A DNA stretch of 64,000 nt from Archangiaceae bacterium (lineage in GTDB: Bacteria > Myxococcota > Myxococcia > Myxococcales > Myxococcaceae), in assembly GCA_016714225.1 (NCBI GenBank), contig JADJNS010000014.1:62001-126000 (forward strand), given 5' to 3'. The notes under the pieces were generated by a model, which searched no databases, had not been told where the DNA came from, and saw only the letters and a list, made by a program, of their open reading frames with translations. A program made the position numbers and the translations under genes. Shown here one piece after another: positions 55,034-62,685 of this stretch; position 1 is the stretch's first letter; every line of letters begins with the position of its first letter.

Positions 55034-56518
55034 CTGATTTCCCTGCGCCACATCACCAAGCGCTTCGGCGAGGCGCTCGCGCTCGACGACGTCTCGCTCG
55101 ACCTCGCGCCGGGCGAGCGGCTGGGCCTCATCGGAGAGAACGGCGCGGGCAAGTCGTCGCTGATGAACGTGCTGTACGGGCTGTACCACCCCGACGGCGG
55201 TGAGCTGGCGTTCGACGGGCAGGCGCAGAAGGTGCGCTCGCCTCAAGACGCCATCGCCCGCGGAGTGGGCATGGTGCACCAGCACTTCACCCTGGTGCCG
55301 AACCTGACGGTCGCCGAGAACGTGGTGCTGGGAGCCGAGCCGACCCGCGGCGGCCTGTTCGACCTCGAGGCGGCGGTGCGGGTGGTCGACGAGACTTGCA
55401 AGAAGCTGGGCTTCTCTCTCGACGCCCGCGCGCGCGTCGACCGGCTCAGCGTAGGCAGTCAGCAGAAGGTCGAGATCGTCAAAGCGCTGCGCCGCGGCGC
55501 CAAGACGCTCATTCTGGACGAGCCGACCGCGGTGCTCACTCCGCAAGAGACCGACGACCTGTTCCGCATCACCCGAGAGCTGTCGGAGCAGGGCTCGACG
55601 GTGGTGCTCATCACCCACAAGCTCAAAGACGTGCTCGCCTTCGCCACCCGCATCGCGGTGATGCGCCGCGGCCGCAAGGTCGCCGAGGTGAGGCCGGCCG
55701 ACACCACAGGGGCGCAGCTGGCCGAGCTGATGGTGGGCGGCGCGATGCACGACCCCGCGGCGCCGCCGTCGCCGCTCGGCGCCACCGAGCCGTTTCTCAC
55801 CCTCGAGGGGGTGAGCGCCGAGGGCCTGCACGACCTCTCGCTCGAGGTGCGCGCGGGAGAGATTCTCGGGGTGGCCGGCGTCGACGGCAACGGCCAGCGC
55901 GAGCTCGCCGAGGTGGTCACCGGGCTGCGCCCCCTGAGCCGCGGGCGCCTGAAGCTCGGAGCCACCCACTGGTCGCAGCTCACCCCTGCGCAGGCGCGTG
56001 CGTGTGGGGTGGCCCACATTCCCGAAGACCGGCTGCACCGCGCGATGGTGGCCGACATGACCGTGGAAGAGAACGTGGCGCTCGGGCGGCAGCACCAGGC
56101 GCCGTTCGCGCGCGGGCTGTTCATCGACTTCGCCGGCCGGCGTGCGCGCACCGCGCAGCTGCTCGAGGCGCACGACGTGCGGCCGCGCGACCCGGTGGCG
56201 CGCATGGGGAGCCTCTCGGGCGGCAACCAGCAGAAGCTGGTGGTGGCGCGCGAGCTCGACACCGCGCCCAGGCTGCTGGTGGTGGTGCAGCCGACGCGCG
56301 GCCTCGACATCGCGGCGGTGAACGCGGTGCGCCAGAAGCTGCTCGAGCGGGCGCGCGCCGGCTGCGCGGTGCTGCTGGTCTCGCTCGACCTCGAAGAGGT
56401 GCTCGCCCTCGCCGACCGGGTGGTGGTGATGTTCGAGGGCCGGCTCAACGGCACCTTCACCCGCGGCGCCTGCGACGAGCGCGAGCTGGGCCGGCGCATG
56501 CTCGGAGCCGCCGCGTGA
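55034..56518 (+). CDS. ABC transporter ATPase (nucleoside/BMP type), non-standard start
   Basis: The 494-residue protein has two ABC domains. First: Walker A GENGAGKS (34-41, Lys40), signature LSVGSQQKVEI, Walker B LILDEPTAVLTP. Second: degenerate loop GVDGNGQRE, signature LSGGNQQKLVV and VVQPTRGLD, as in simple-sugar and nucleoside transporters. Upstream of the conserved LISLRHITKRFGEALALDDV no ATG, GTG or TTG is in frame; CTG 55034 sits where relatives have the Met, and ATT 55037 follows. It lies directly before two permease genes, all overlapping by TGATG. Downstream pair: NupBC-like. Confidence 0.9.
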   Translation: MISLRHITKRFGEALALDDVSLDLAPGERLGLIGENGAGKSSLMNVLYGLYHPDGGELAFDGQAQKVRSPQDAIARGVGMVHQHFTLVPNLTVAENVVLGAEPTRGGLFDLEAAVRVVDETCKKLGFSLDARARVDRLSVGSQQKVEIVKALRRGAKTLILDEPTAVLTPQETDDLFRITRELSEQGSTVVLITHKLKDVLAFATRIAVMRRGRKVAEVRPADTTGAQLAELMVGGAMHDPAAPPSPLGATEPFLTLEGVSAEGLHDLSLEVRAGEILGVAGVDGNGQRELAEVVTGLRPLSRGRLKLGATHWSQLTPAQARACGVAHIPEDRLHRAMVADMTVEENVALGRQHQAPFARGLFIDFAGRRARTAQLLEAHDVRPRDPVARMGSLSGGNQQKLVVARELDTAPRLLVVVQPTRGLDIAAVNAVRQKLLERARAGCAVLLVSLDLEEVLALADRVVVMFEGRLNGTFTRGACDERELGRRMLGAAA

Positions 56519-57612
56519 TGCGCCGCGCGCTGCCTTCGATTCTCTCGGTCGCGGTGGCGGTGGGGGTGTCGTTCATCGCCGCCGCGCTGACCCTGGGCAG
56601 CGTGAGCCAGACCGCCAGCGCATTTGGGGCGATGGTCGAGGGCGCGCTGGGCGACTGGCCCCGCTTCTTCGAGACCGGCAACGCCACCGCGGTGCTGCGC
56701 CCCATCGGCGAGGCGGCCACCAAAGCCGGGCTGCTCACCCTCACCGGCCTGTCGGTGGCGGTGGCGTTTCGGGTGGGCCTGTTCAACATCGGCGCGCAGG
56801 GGCAGATGGTGGTGGGCGCGCTGGCCGCGGCGTTCATCGGCGCGCGGCTGTCGCTGCCGGCGGCGCTGCACCTGCCGCTGGCGCTGCTGGCCGCGGCCGC
56901 CATCGGCAGCGGCTGGGCGTTGATCGCCACCGCGCTCAAGCTGTGGCGCGGGGTGCACGAGGTCATCTCGACCATCATGCTCAACTGGGTGGCCGTCTCG
57001 CTGGTCGAGAACTGGCTGGTGGTGGGCCCCCTGCGCGCCACCGCCAGCGGCACCAACTCGGTCTCGGGCACCGCGCAGATTCTGCCCACCGCCGAGCTGC
57101 CGCGGGTGATGGCCGAGTCGTCGCGGCTCAACCTGGGCTTCTTTCTGGCCGTCGCGCTGGCGCTGGCGGTGTCGCTGTGGATGCAGCGCACCCGCGCCGG
57201 CTACGAGTCGCGCGCGGTGGGCCTGGCGCCTCGGGCGGCCGAGGCGGCGGGCATCTCGGTCAGCCGCCGGCTCTTCGAGGCGATGGCGGTGAGCGGCGCG
57301 CTGGCGGGCCTCGCCGGTGGGGTGCTGATTCTCGGCACCGAGCTCAAGTACCCCGCCACCCTCGCCTCTCCGTACGGCTTCGACGGCATCGCCATCGCGC
57401 TCATCGGTCAGAGCCACCCGCTGGGCGCGCTGGCCTCGGCGCTGTTCTTCGGGGCGCTGCGCGCGGGGGGCACGCACATGCAGCTGTACGGCGTGCACAA
57501 GAGCTTTCCCGAGCTGATTCAGGGCCTGGCCCTGCTGCTGGTGGCGGCGAAGCTGTTCTGGGAGCGCCTGCTCAAGCAGCGAATCGCCACCCGAACGAGG
57601 AGCCCGGTCTGA
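56518..57612 (+). CDS. Nucleoside ABC transporter permease 1
   Basis: The 364-residue membrane protein begins at ATG 56518, sharing its A with the ATPase stop. It has about eight to ten hydrophobic segments and the inner-membrane permease motifs of the BMP/ribose family: VAFRVGLFNIGAQGQMVVGA, GVHEVISTIMLNWVAVSLVE, and AVSGALAGLAGGVLILG. It forms the channel with the next gene. The long N-terminus (about 60 residues) ends at a first periplasmic loop. Confidence 0.92.
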   Translation: MRRALPSILSVAVAVGVSFIAAALTLGSVSQTASAFGAMVEGALGDWPRFFETGNATAVLRPIGEAATKAGLLTLTGLSVAVAFRVGLFNIGAQGQMVVGALAAAFIGARLSLPAALHLPLALLAAAAIGSGWALIATALKLWRGVHEVISTIMLNWVAVSLVENWLVVGPLRATASGTNSVSGTAQILPTAELPRVMAESSRLNLGFFLAVALALAVSLWMQRTRAGYESRAVGLAPRAAEAAGISVSRRLFEAMAVSGALAGLAGGVLILGTELKYPATLASPYGFDGIAIALIGQSHPLGALASALFFGALRAGGTHMQLYGVHKSFPELIQGLALLLVAAKLFWERLLKQRIATRTRSPV

Positions 57613-58523
57613 TGCTGCAGCTGGTCGACGCGCTGCTCAGCAGCACCCTCGACGCGGCGCCCGCGCTGGTCTTCGCGGCGCTGGGCGCGGTCTTGAGCGA
57701 GCGCGCGGGCGTGGTGAACGTGGGGGTCGAGGGCATGATGCGCGCCGGCGCGTTCGTGGCGGCGGTGGCGGCGCTGGTGATGCCCACCCCGCTCGGCGTG
57801 GTGCTGGGCATGCTGGCGGGCGCGGCGCTGGCGGCGCTGCACGCGTGGCTGTGCATTCGCTTCAGGGCAGACCAGGTGGTGAGCGGCATGGCCATCAACC
57901 TGGTGATGCTGGCCCTGGGCACCTTCCTGCTCGAGGCGCGCTTCTCTCCCAACGGCACGCCCTCGATCGAACAGCTGACCCGCTGGGGCAGCGGGGTGCC
58001 GGTGCTGGGTGGCCACACCGCGCTCACCTGGCTGGCGCTGGCGGCGCCGTTCGCGCTGCACGCGGTGATTCAGCGCACCCGCTTCGGCCTGCGGCTGCGC
58101 GCGGCGGGCGAGAAGCCGCAGGCGGTGGCGGCGATGGGCGTCTCGGTGTCGCGCCTGCGCTTCGTGGCGGTGACCTGCGGCGGGCTGCTCGCCGGCCTGG
58201 GAGGCGCCTCGCTGAGCGTGGCCACCCTCGACCGCTTCGAGCACAACATGCCCGCGGGCCTGGGCTTCATGGCGGTGGCCGCGATGGTGTTCGGCAGGTG
58301 GACTCCGCTGGGCGCGGCGGCAGCGGCAGCCTTCTTCGCCTTCGGCAACGCGCTGCGCATCGGGCTCACCTCGTCGGCGCCGCAGGTGCTCGAGGTGATT
58401 CCCCAGGGCGTGCTGCTGGCGCTGCCCTACCTGCTGACCCTGCTGCTGCTGGCGGGCCAGAAGCGCGGCGCGGGCAAGGCGCCGGCCGCGCTGGGCACCC
58501 CCTACGACCCCGAGCTGCGCTGA
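57612..58523 (+). CDS. Nucleoside ABC transporter permease 2
   Basis: The 303-residue membrane protein begins at ATG 57612, sharing its A with the previous stop (TGATG). It shares the family core with its partner: LVFAALGAVLSERAGVVNVG, VEGMMRAGAFVAAVA, and GFMAVAAMVFGRWTPLGAAA. Together with the ATPase (55034) and BMP lipoprotein (51046) it would complete a nucleoside importer. The stop at 58523 is followed by a repeat-rich 158-bp gap. Confidence 0.92.
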   Translation: MLQLVDALLSSTLDAAPALVFAALGAVLSERAGVVNVGVEGMMRAGAFVAAVAALVMPTPLGVVLGMLAGAALAALHAWLCIRFRADQVVSGMAINLVMLALGTFLLEARFSPNGTPSIEQLTRWGSGVPVLGGHTALTWLALAAPFALHAVIQRTRFGLRLRAAGEKPQAVAAMGVSVSRLRFVAVTCGGLLAGLGGASLSVATLDRFEHNMPAGLGFMAVAAMVFGRWTPLGAAAAAAFFAFGNALRIGLTSSAPQVLEVIPQGVLLALPYLLTLLLLAGQKRGAGKAPAALGTPYDPELR

Positions 58524-58596
58524 GAGAAGCGCGGCCACGAACGCGGCGAGCGCGCAGCCGAAATACGCGTCCACCAGGGTCAAACCGTTGCGCGAC

Positions 58597-58673
<77 letters not shown>

Positions 58674-58681
58674 CGACCCGC

Positions 58682-59332
58682 TCAGTCGCACGCGCCGGCG
58701 AAGCAATCGTCGCTGCAGCAATCGCTGTCATCCGAGCAGGCCGCGCCGTTCGCCTTGCAGGTGCCCGAGCCGCCGGCCGTACCGCCTGAGCCGCCGGCCG
58801 TACCGCCCGACCCGCCGCCGGTGCCGCCCGTCTGGCTGCACAAGTTCCACGCGGGGAGCACGCACATGTTCCCGAAGCTCTTGCCCGAGCTGTCGCTGAC
58901 GTTCTGGCAGACGGTCTTGTTGCCGGTGTCGCAGGCGACTCCGGGGTGGTTGCACGACGCCGAGCACAGACAGGTGTTGTCGCGGAGCACGACGTACCGG
59001 CCGTTGTAGCAGTTGGTGGGCGGGGTCTTGTCGCAGGTGCCGGCGATGAGGTTGCCCGAGTAGACGGTCTCGCCCACGTAGAAGTCGCCCCGGCAGCTCG
59101 AGGCGCCGCCCCCGGTGCCCGTGCTTCCTCCGCTTCCTCCGCTGCCCCCGCCGGTGCCCGAGCTGCCACCGTTGCCACCGGTTCCCGAGAGGTCGACACA
59201 CGCGCCGCTGGTGCAGACCCGGTTGCCCTTGCAGTCGGTGTCGGAGCGGCAGGCTTCCCCACCCCCACCGCCACAGCTGCTTGCCAGAACCGCCGCGAAA
59301 CTGAACACTGCCACCCTCACCACCTGATTCAT
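58682..59332 (-). CDS. Cys-rich lipoprotein ending in a knottin-like domain
   Basis: The 216-residue product (ATG 59332; AAAGGG upstream) has the signal MNQVVRVAVFSFAAVLASSC. After a short Cys cluster (ACRSDTDCKGNRVCTSGACV) come Gly-rich linkers, a middle domain with more Cys (CDKTPPTNC, CLCSASC), then a second Gly-rich linker. The last 24 residues have the spacing C-x6-C-x5-CC-x3-C-x4-C, exactly that of an inhibitor cystine knot. This is a probable surface-exposed mini-protein on a linker. Confidence 0.8.
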   Translation of the reverse strand: MNQVVRVAVFSFAAVLASSCGGGGGEACRSDTDCKGNRVCTSGACVDLSGTGGNGGSSGTGGGSGGSGGSTGTGGGASSCRGDFYVGETVYSGNLIAGTCDKTPPTNCYNGRYVVLRDNTCLCSASCNHPGVACDTGNKTVCQNVSDSSGKSFGNMCVLPAWNLCSQTGGTGGGSGGTAGGSGGTAGGSGTCKANGAACSDDSDCCSDDCFAGACD

Positions 59333-59459
59333 GTTTGGCCCTTTCGCCGTGCTGCCCGCTTCGTTCGAGTGTTGCGGGCAGCGCTTCGCAAAAGGGCGGC
59401 AGGGGCGACTACGAAGTGTTTCTGGGTTTGGTCGAATCTCGAGAACGAAAGGCCCCCCG

Positions 59460-60158
59460 ATGCAGACCTGGCAGCAGCTGGCCGAGGCCGGCGCCTTCGG
59501 CAAGGCGCTGCACCTCAAAGACCGCGCGGTGCTGTTCGAGCGCGGTGACCCGGCCCGCTCGGTGTACCTGCTGTACCGGGGAGCCTACGAGGTCTACCAG
59601 GAGTCCGATGAGGGCAGCTCGGTGGTGGTGAAGCTGGTGACCGGCCTCACCATGCCGGGCTCGGTCGAGCTGGTGGCAGGAGAGCCGACCTACCTCGAGT
59701 CGATTCGCGTGGCCCGCGAGGCGACGATGTACCGGGTGCCGGCGCGCGACTACCTCGCGGTGCTCTCTTCGCGCCCCCGGGCCAGCTACGAGGCCATGGT
59801 GGACATCGGCCGGTGCTTTGCCGGCGCGGCGAAGTTCGAGGCCTCGCGGCTGCACAACGCCGACGTGCTGCTGGCGGCGCTGGTGCTCGCCTACGCCGAC
59901 GTGTTCGGCAGAAAGGTGGCGGCGGGAGTGCGGGTCGAGCTGAAGCGGTCGCAGGCGCAACTGGCGGCGTCGATCGGCTGCACCGAGCGCTCGGTGAACC
60001 GCCTGCTCACCGGGTGGCGAGAGCAAGAGGTGCTGGTGAAGCTCGCCGGGCGTTATCTGCTCAAAGACCCCGACGCCTTGAGGCGCATCGCCGGCCCGCT
60101 GTGCGGCGCGCTGGTGCACCGCTGGGAGGCCCCGCGTCACCTCGCCGAGCTGAAGTGA
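59460..60158 (+). CDS. Crp/Fnr-family transcriptional regulator
   Basis: The 232-residue product has an N-terminal cyclic-nucleotide-binding-like domain (AVLFERGDPARSVYLLYRGA, YEVYQESDEG) and a C-terminal winged helix (QAQLAASIGCTERSVNRLLT). The cNMP-binding residues that would fix cAMP binding are not obvious in GEPTYLESIRVAREATMYRV, and no Fe-S Cys cluster is present, so it may bind another ligand or none. ATG 59460 is the natural start. It diverges from the knottin lipoprotein gene (127 bp between starts). Confidence 0.87.
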   Translation: MQTWQQLAEAGAFGKALHLKDRAVLFERGDPARSVYLLYRGAYEVYQESDEGSSVVVKLVTGLTMPGSVELVAGEPTYLESIRVAREATMYRVPARDYLAVLSSRPRASYEAMVDIGRCFAGAAKFEASRLHNADVLLAALVLAYADVFGRKVAAGVRVELKRSQAQLAASIGCTERSVNRLLTGWREQEVLVKLAGRYLLKDPDALRRIAGPLCGALVHRWEAPRHLAELK

Positions 60159-60170
60159 GCGTCACGCGGC

Positions 60171-60253
60171 CGGGTGCAGCGCGGCATCGTGCCGGTCGAG
60201 CAGCCGCGGGTCGGCCTCTGGGCCAGCGGGTCTGCATGCACTTGCTGCACCCG
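60171..60253. promoter_or_regulatory. Widely spaced 10-bp inverted repeat
   Basis: CGGGTGCAGC (60171-60180) and GCTGCACCCG (60244-60253) are exact inverse complements 63 bases apart, in the 187-bp gap between convergent genes ending at 60158 and 60346. It could be a large-loop terminator or nothing functional; no other gene-like signal lies in the gap. Confidence 0.4.
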
Positions 60254-60345
60254 AGCGCGCGTAGGCAGAGACCCGTTCGAAGCTCGGCCTTCGAGTGCGC
60301 GCCGGGCCAGGCCCGAGGGCCGAAACCCCCGCCCCTCACCGCGCG

Positions 60346-61944
60346 CTACAGGTACTTGCTGAGCAGCGTGCGGCCGCCGGTGTCGATCGTGAGGTCGCCC
60401 TTCTGCCCTGCCTTGAAGCCGCCCTTGGAGTTGTCGAGCGTGCCCTTGCCCTCGCCGTTGATGATCTTCTCGATCTTCACGTCGACCTTCTTGCCCTCGA
60501 CGCTCAGCGACGCGGTCTGCCCCTCGGCCATCTTCTCGCCCTTGGCCATGGCCATCTTCACGCTCAGCACCTTCGAGTCGTCGAGGTGGCAGACCACCGA
60601 GCCGGTCTTCACCGGGTCGCCCTGCTTCACCTTCAGCGCGCTCACGAACCCGGCCACCGGAGCGTTGAACGGAGCGGCCTCGACCTGGGGCCTCAACGCC
60701 TCGCGCTCGGCGATCGCCTTCTCGAGCTCAGAGCCCTTCTCGACGCCGCTGCCCGCCCCATCGACGGCCTTCTGCGCCTTGGCCACCGCGCCCTCGAGCT
60801 TCTTCACCTTCTTCTCGGCCTTGGCGATGGCGGGCTTCTTACCCTTGGTCTTCGCCTTCTCGAGGTCGCCCTGCGCGTCCTTCAAGTCGCCCTGGGCCTT
60901 CTCGAGCTTCTTCTTCGCGTCGCCGAGCTTCTTGCCCGCGCCCGACTTCTCACTCTTCTTCTGCAGCTCGACGACCTTCTTCTCGGCGTCGGCGAGCCGC
61001 TTCCTGGCGGCCTCGTTGTCGTAGTCGAACAGCCTGGCGCCGGCCTCGACCCAGTCGCCCTCTTTGACCGCCACCGCCCCCACCACGCCCTCGCGCGCCA
61101 CCTCGACGTTCAGCGCGCTGCGCGACTGCAGCTCGAACGTGCCCTTGGCCAGGTACGGAATCGGGTAGAGCGCCGCGGCCGCGCCGGCTCCTGCCACCAC
61201 GAGCACCAGCAGCACCGCGATGATCTTCCCCACCCCGCCGCCTTTCTTCTTGGGCGCCTCGACCGCCTCGGAGACCGGCGCCTCGGCGGCGGGCGCCACC
61301 GCGGCGGGAATGTCGGAGAGCGACGCGAGCCGCTTCGACTCGGCGGCGTTGGCCTCGCTCTGCCGCTCGCCCTCTTCGAACCAGGTGCGCTCGACCACCC
61401 CGAACACGTCGGTGAAGGTCGGCAGCCGCTTGCCCGCCGCCGGAGCGCGCAGCCGCTCGTCGACCCACACCTGAAGGTCTCTCGCCTCTTTCAGCTCGGG
61501 CGCGTCGCGCAAGAGCTCGTCGAGGTGCTGCTTGGCCGACAGCAGGTCGTTGCTGCGCGCCTCGCGCAAGGCGACCTGGTAGCGGGCGCGCACCTCGTCG
61601 GGCCACTCGCGGCGCTCTCCCCAGGTGGTGGGCTCGCCCACCGGCGCGTCGAGGGGGTGCGAGAGAAAGTCGAGCGAGCGCAGCTTCTTCACGAAGCCCG
61701 ACAGGCCCTCGAGCGAGATGGGCAGGCCGATCTGCGACGCGGCGTCGATGACCTCGCCGGCGGTGCGCTGACCGTTGAGCATGCGGGCGATCGACAGCTC
61801 GAAGCCGCGAAACGCCATCGACTTACCGCTGACCGGGTCCGCCACGGTCACCAGCTTCTCGCCGGCACCCTGCACCGGGTCGGCGAGCTTGAGATCCGAT
61901 CGGAAGGCGGGGACCACGTCCTCCGGGTTGAGCGAGTCGGACAT
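60346..61944 (-). CDS. HlyD-like membrane adaptor with PqqD-like N-terminus
   Basis: The 532-residue product (ATG 61944) begins with a cytoplasmic domain resembling PqqD-like winged helix modules (about 30-100: AFRGFELSIARMLNGQRTAG, EVIDAASQIGLPISLEGLSG). A charged helical region follows, then one transmembrane helix (GKIIAVLLVLVVAGAGAAAA, about 246-265). The periplasmic part holds a lipoyl/biotinyl-like half (NVEVAREGVVGAVAVKEGDW), a Lys/Glu-rich coiled coil (about 325-410) and the second half (AAPFNAPVAGFVSALKVKQG). This matches HlyD-type adaptors of peptide export. No ABC transporter is adjacent. Confidence 0.8.
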   Translation of the reverse strand: MSDSLNPEDVVPAFRSDLKLADPVQGAGEKLVTVADPVSGKSMAFRGFELSIARMLNGQRTAGEVIDAASQIGLPISLEGLSGFVKKLRSLDFLSHPLDAPVGEPTTWGERREWPDEVRARYQVALREARSNDLLSAKQHLDELLRDAPELKEARDLQVWVDERLRAPAAGKRLPTFTDVFGVVERTWFEEGERQSEANAAESKRLASLSDIPAAVAPAAEAPVSEAVEAPKKKGGGVGKIIAVLLVLVVAGAGAAAALYPIPYLAKGTFELQSRSALNVEVAREGVVGAVAVKEGDWVEAGARLFDYDNEAARKRLADAEKKVVELQKKSEKSGAGKKLGDAKKKLEKAQGDLKDAQGDLEKAKTKGKKPAIAKAEKKVKKLEGAVAKAQKAVDGAGSGVEKGSELEKAIAEREALRPQVEAAPFNAPVAGFVSALKVKQGDPVKTGSVVCHLDDSKVLSVKMAMAKGEKMAEGQTASLSVEGKKVDVKIEKIINGEGKGTLDNSKGGFKAGQKGDLTIDTGGRTLLSKYL

Positions 61945-61971
61945 GCGACTGACCGACTCTAGCCCCAAGAA

Positions 61972-62685
61972 TCAGAAGCGCCAGCCCACGCCCACTCTGC
62001 TTTCGAAGGCGAAGGCCGCGGGGGTGCCGTCTGTCCAGATGGCGGGGCCCATGCGCATGTCGAACCAGACCGCCACCGTGCTGCTCAAGAAGTACTCGGC
62101 CCCGCCACCCATCAAGATGGGCACCACCAGGCTGGCGGTGCGGCCGAACTGCACCCACATCGGCATGTCGAACACGATGCCCACGTTGAGCGCGCTCGAG
62201 GCGACGATGCCCACGTTGAGCGCCAGCGGCAGCGCCATGCCCGCCAGGGTGCTGCCCCCGTTGGGGAAGTAGAACATCAGCCCGGGCATGAAGCTGGCCC
62301 CGATGTTCACCTTGCCGTTGTCGAAGAACTTGTAGCGCCCCACCGCCTGCAGCTTCATGCCGGGCATCAGCGAGCGCACCATGCCCTCGCGGCCGTAGTT
62401 CACCGAGATGCGCCCCCCCAAGTCGAACACGTGGGTGATGCCGTGCAGGAAGGTGGCCTGCACTCCGGGGAAGCCGACGCCGCCCTGCAGCGAGTTGGCA
62501 CCCGCGCCGACGGTGCGCGCGGTGACCACGCTCCACTGCTGCCCCGCACCGGTGACGGTGGCCCCGGCGCTCGACACCGTGCCCGAGGTCTTCTCGCCGT
62601 TCACCGTCACGCTGTCGACCGAGACGTCGGTGTTCTTCGGTTCACCCGCGAGCAGCAGCACCACCAACAGTGAGGTCATGTTCAT
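61972..62685 (-). CDS. Outer-membrane beta-barrel protein
   Basis: The 237-residue product starts MNMTSLLVVLLLAG (signal), AAAGGG upstream. The remainder is amphipathic strands (ATFLHGITHVFDLGGRISVN, MKLQAVGRYKFFDNGKVNIG, TVAVWFDMRMGPAIW) ending FESRVGVGWRF with a terminal Phe, the classic outer-membrane signature. Its start overlaps the stop of the phosphohexomutase gene by ATGA and it ends 27 bp before the HlyD-like gene, so the three form an operon. Confidence 0.78.
   Translation of the reverse strand: MNMTSLLVVLLLAGEPKNTDVSVDSVTVNGEKTSGTVSSAGATVTGAGQQWSVVTARTVGAGANSLQGGVGFPGVQATFLHGITHVFDLGGRISVNYGREGMVRSLMPGMKLQAVGRYKFFDNGKVNIGASFMPGLMFYFPNGGSTLAGMALPLALNVGIVASSALNVGIVFDMPMWVQFGRTASLVVPILMGGGAEYFLSSTVAVWFDMRMGPAIWTDGTPAAFAFESRVGVGWRF

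Noticed and set aside
60272..60290. GTTCGAAGC-like sequence resembling a tRNA T-loop
   Set aside because: No acceptor, D or anticodon arms fit around it, and the gap is too short for a tRNA in either direction that matches.
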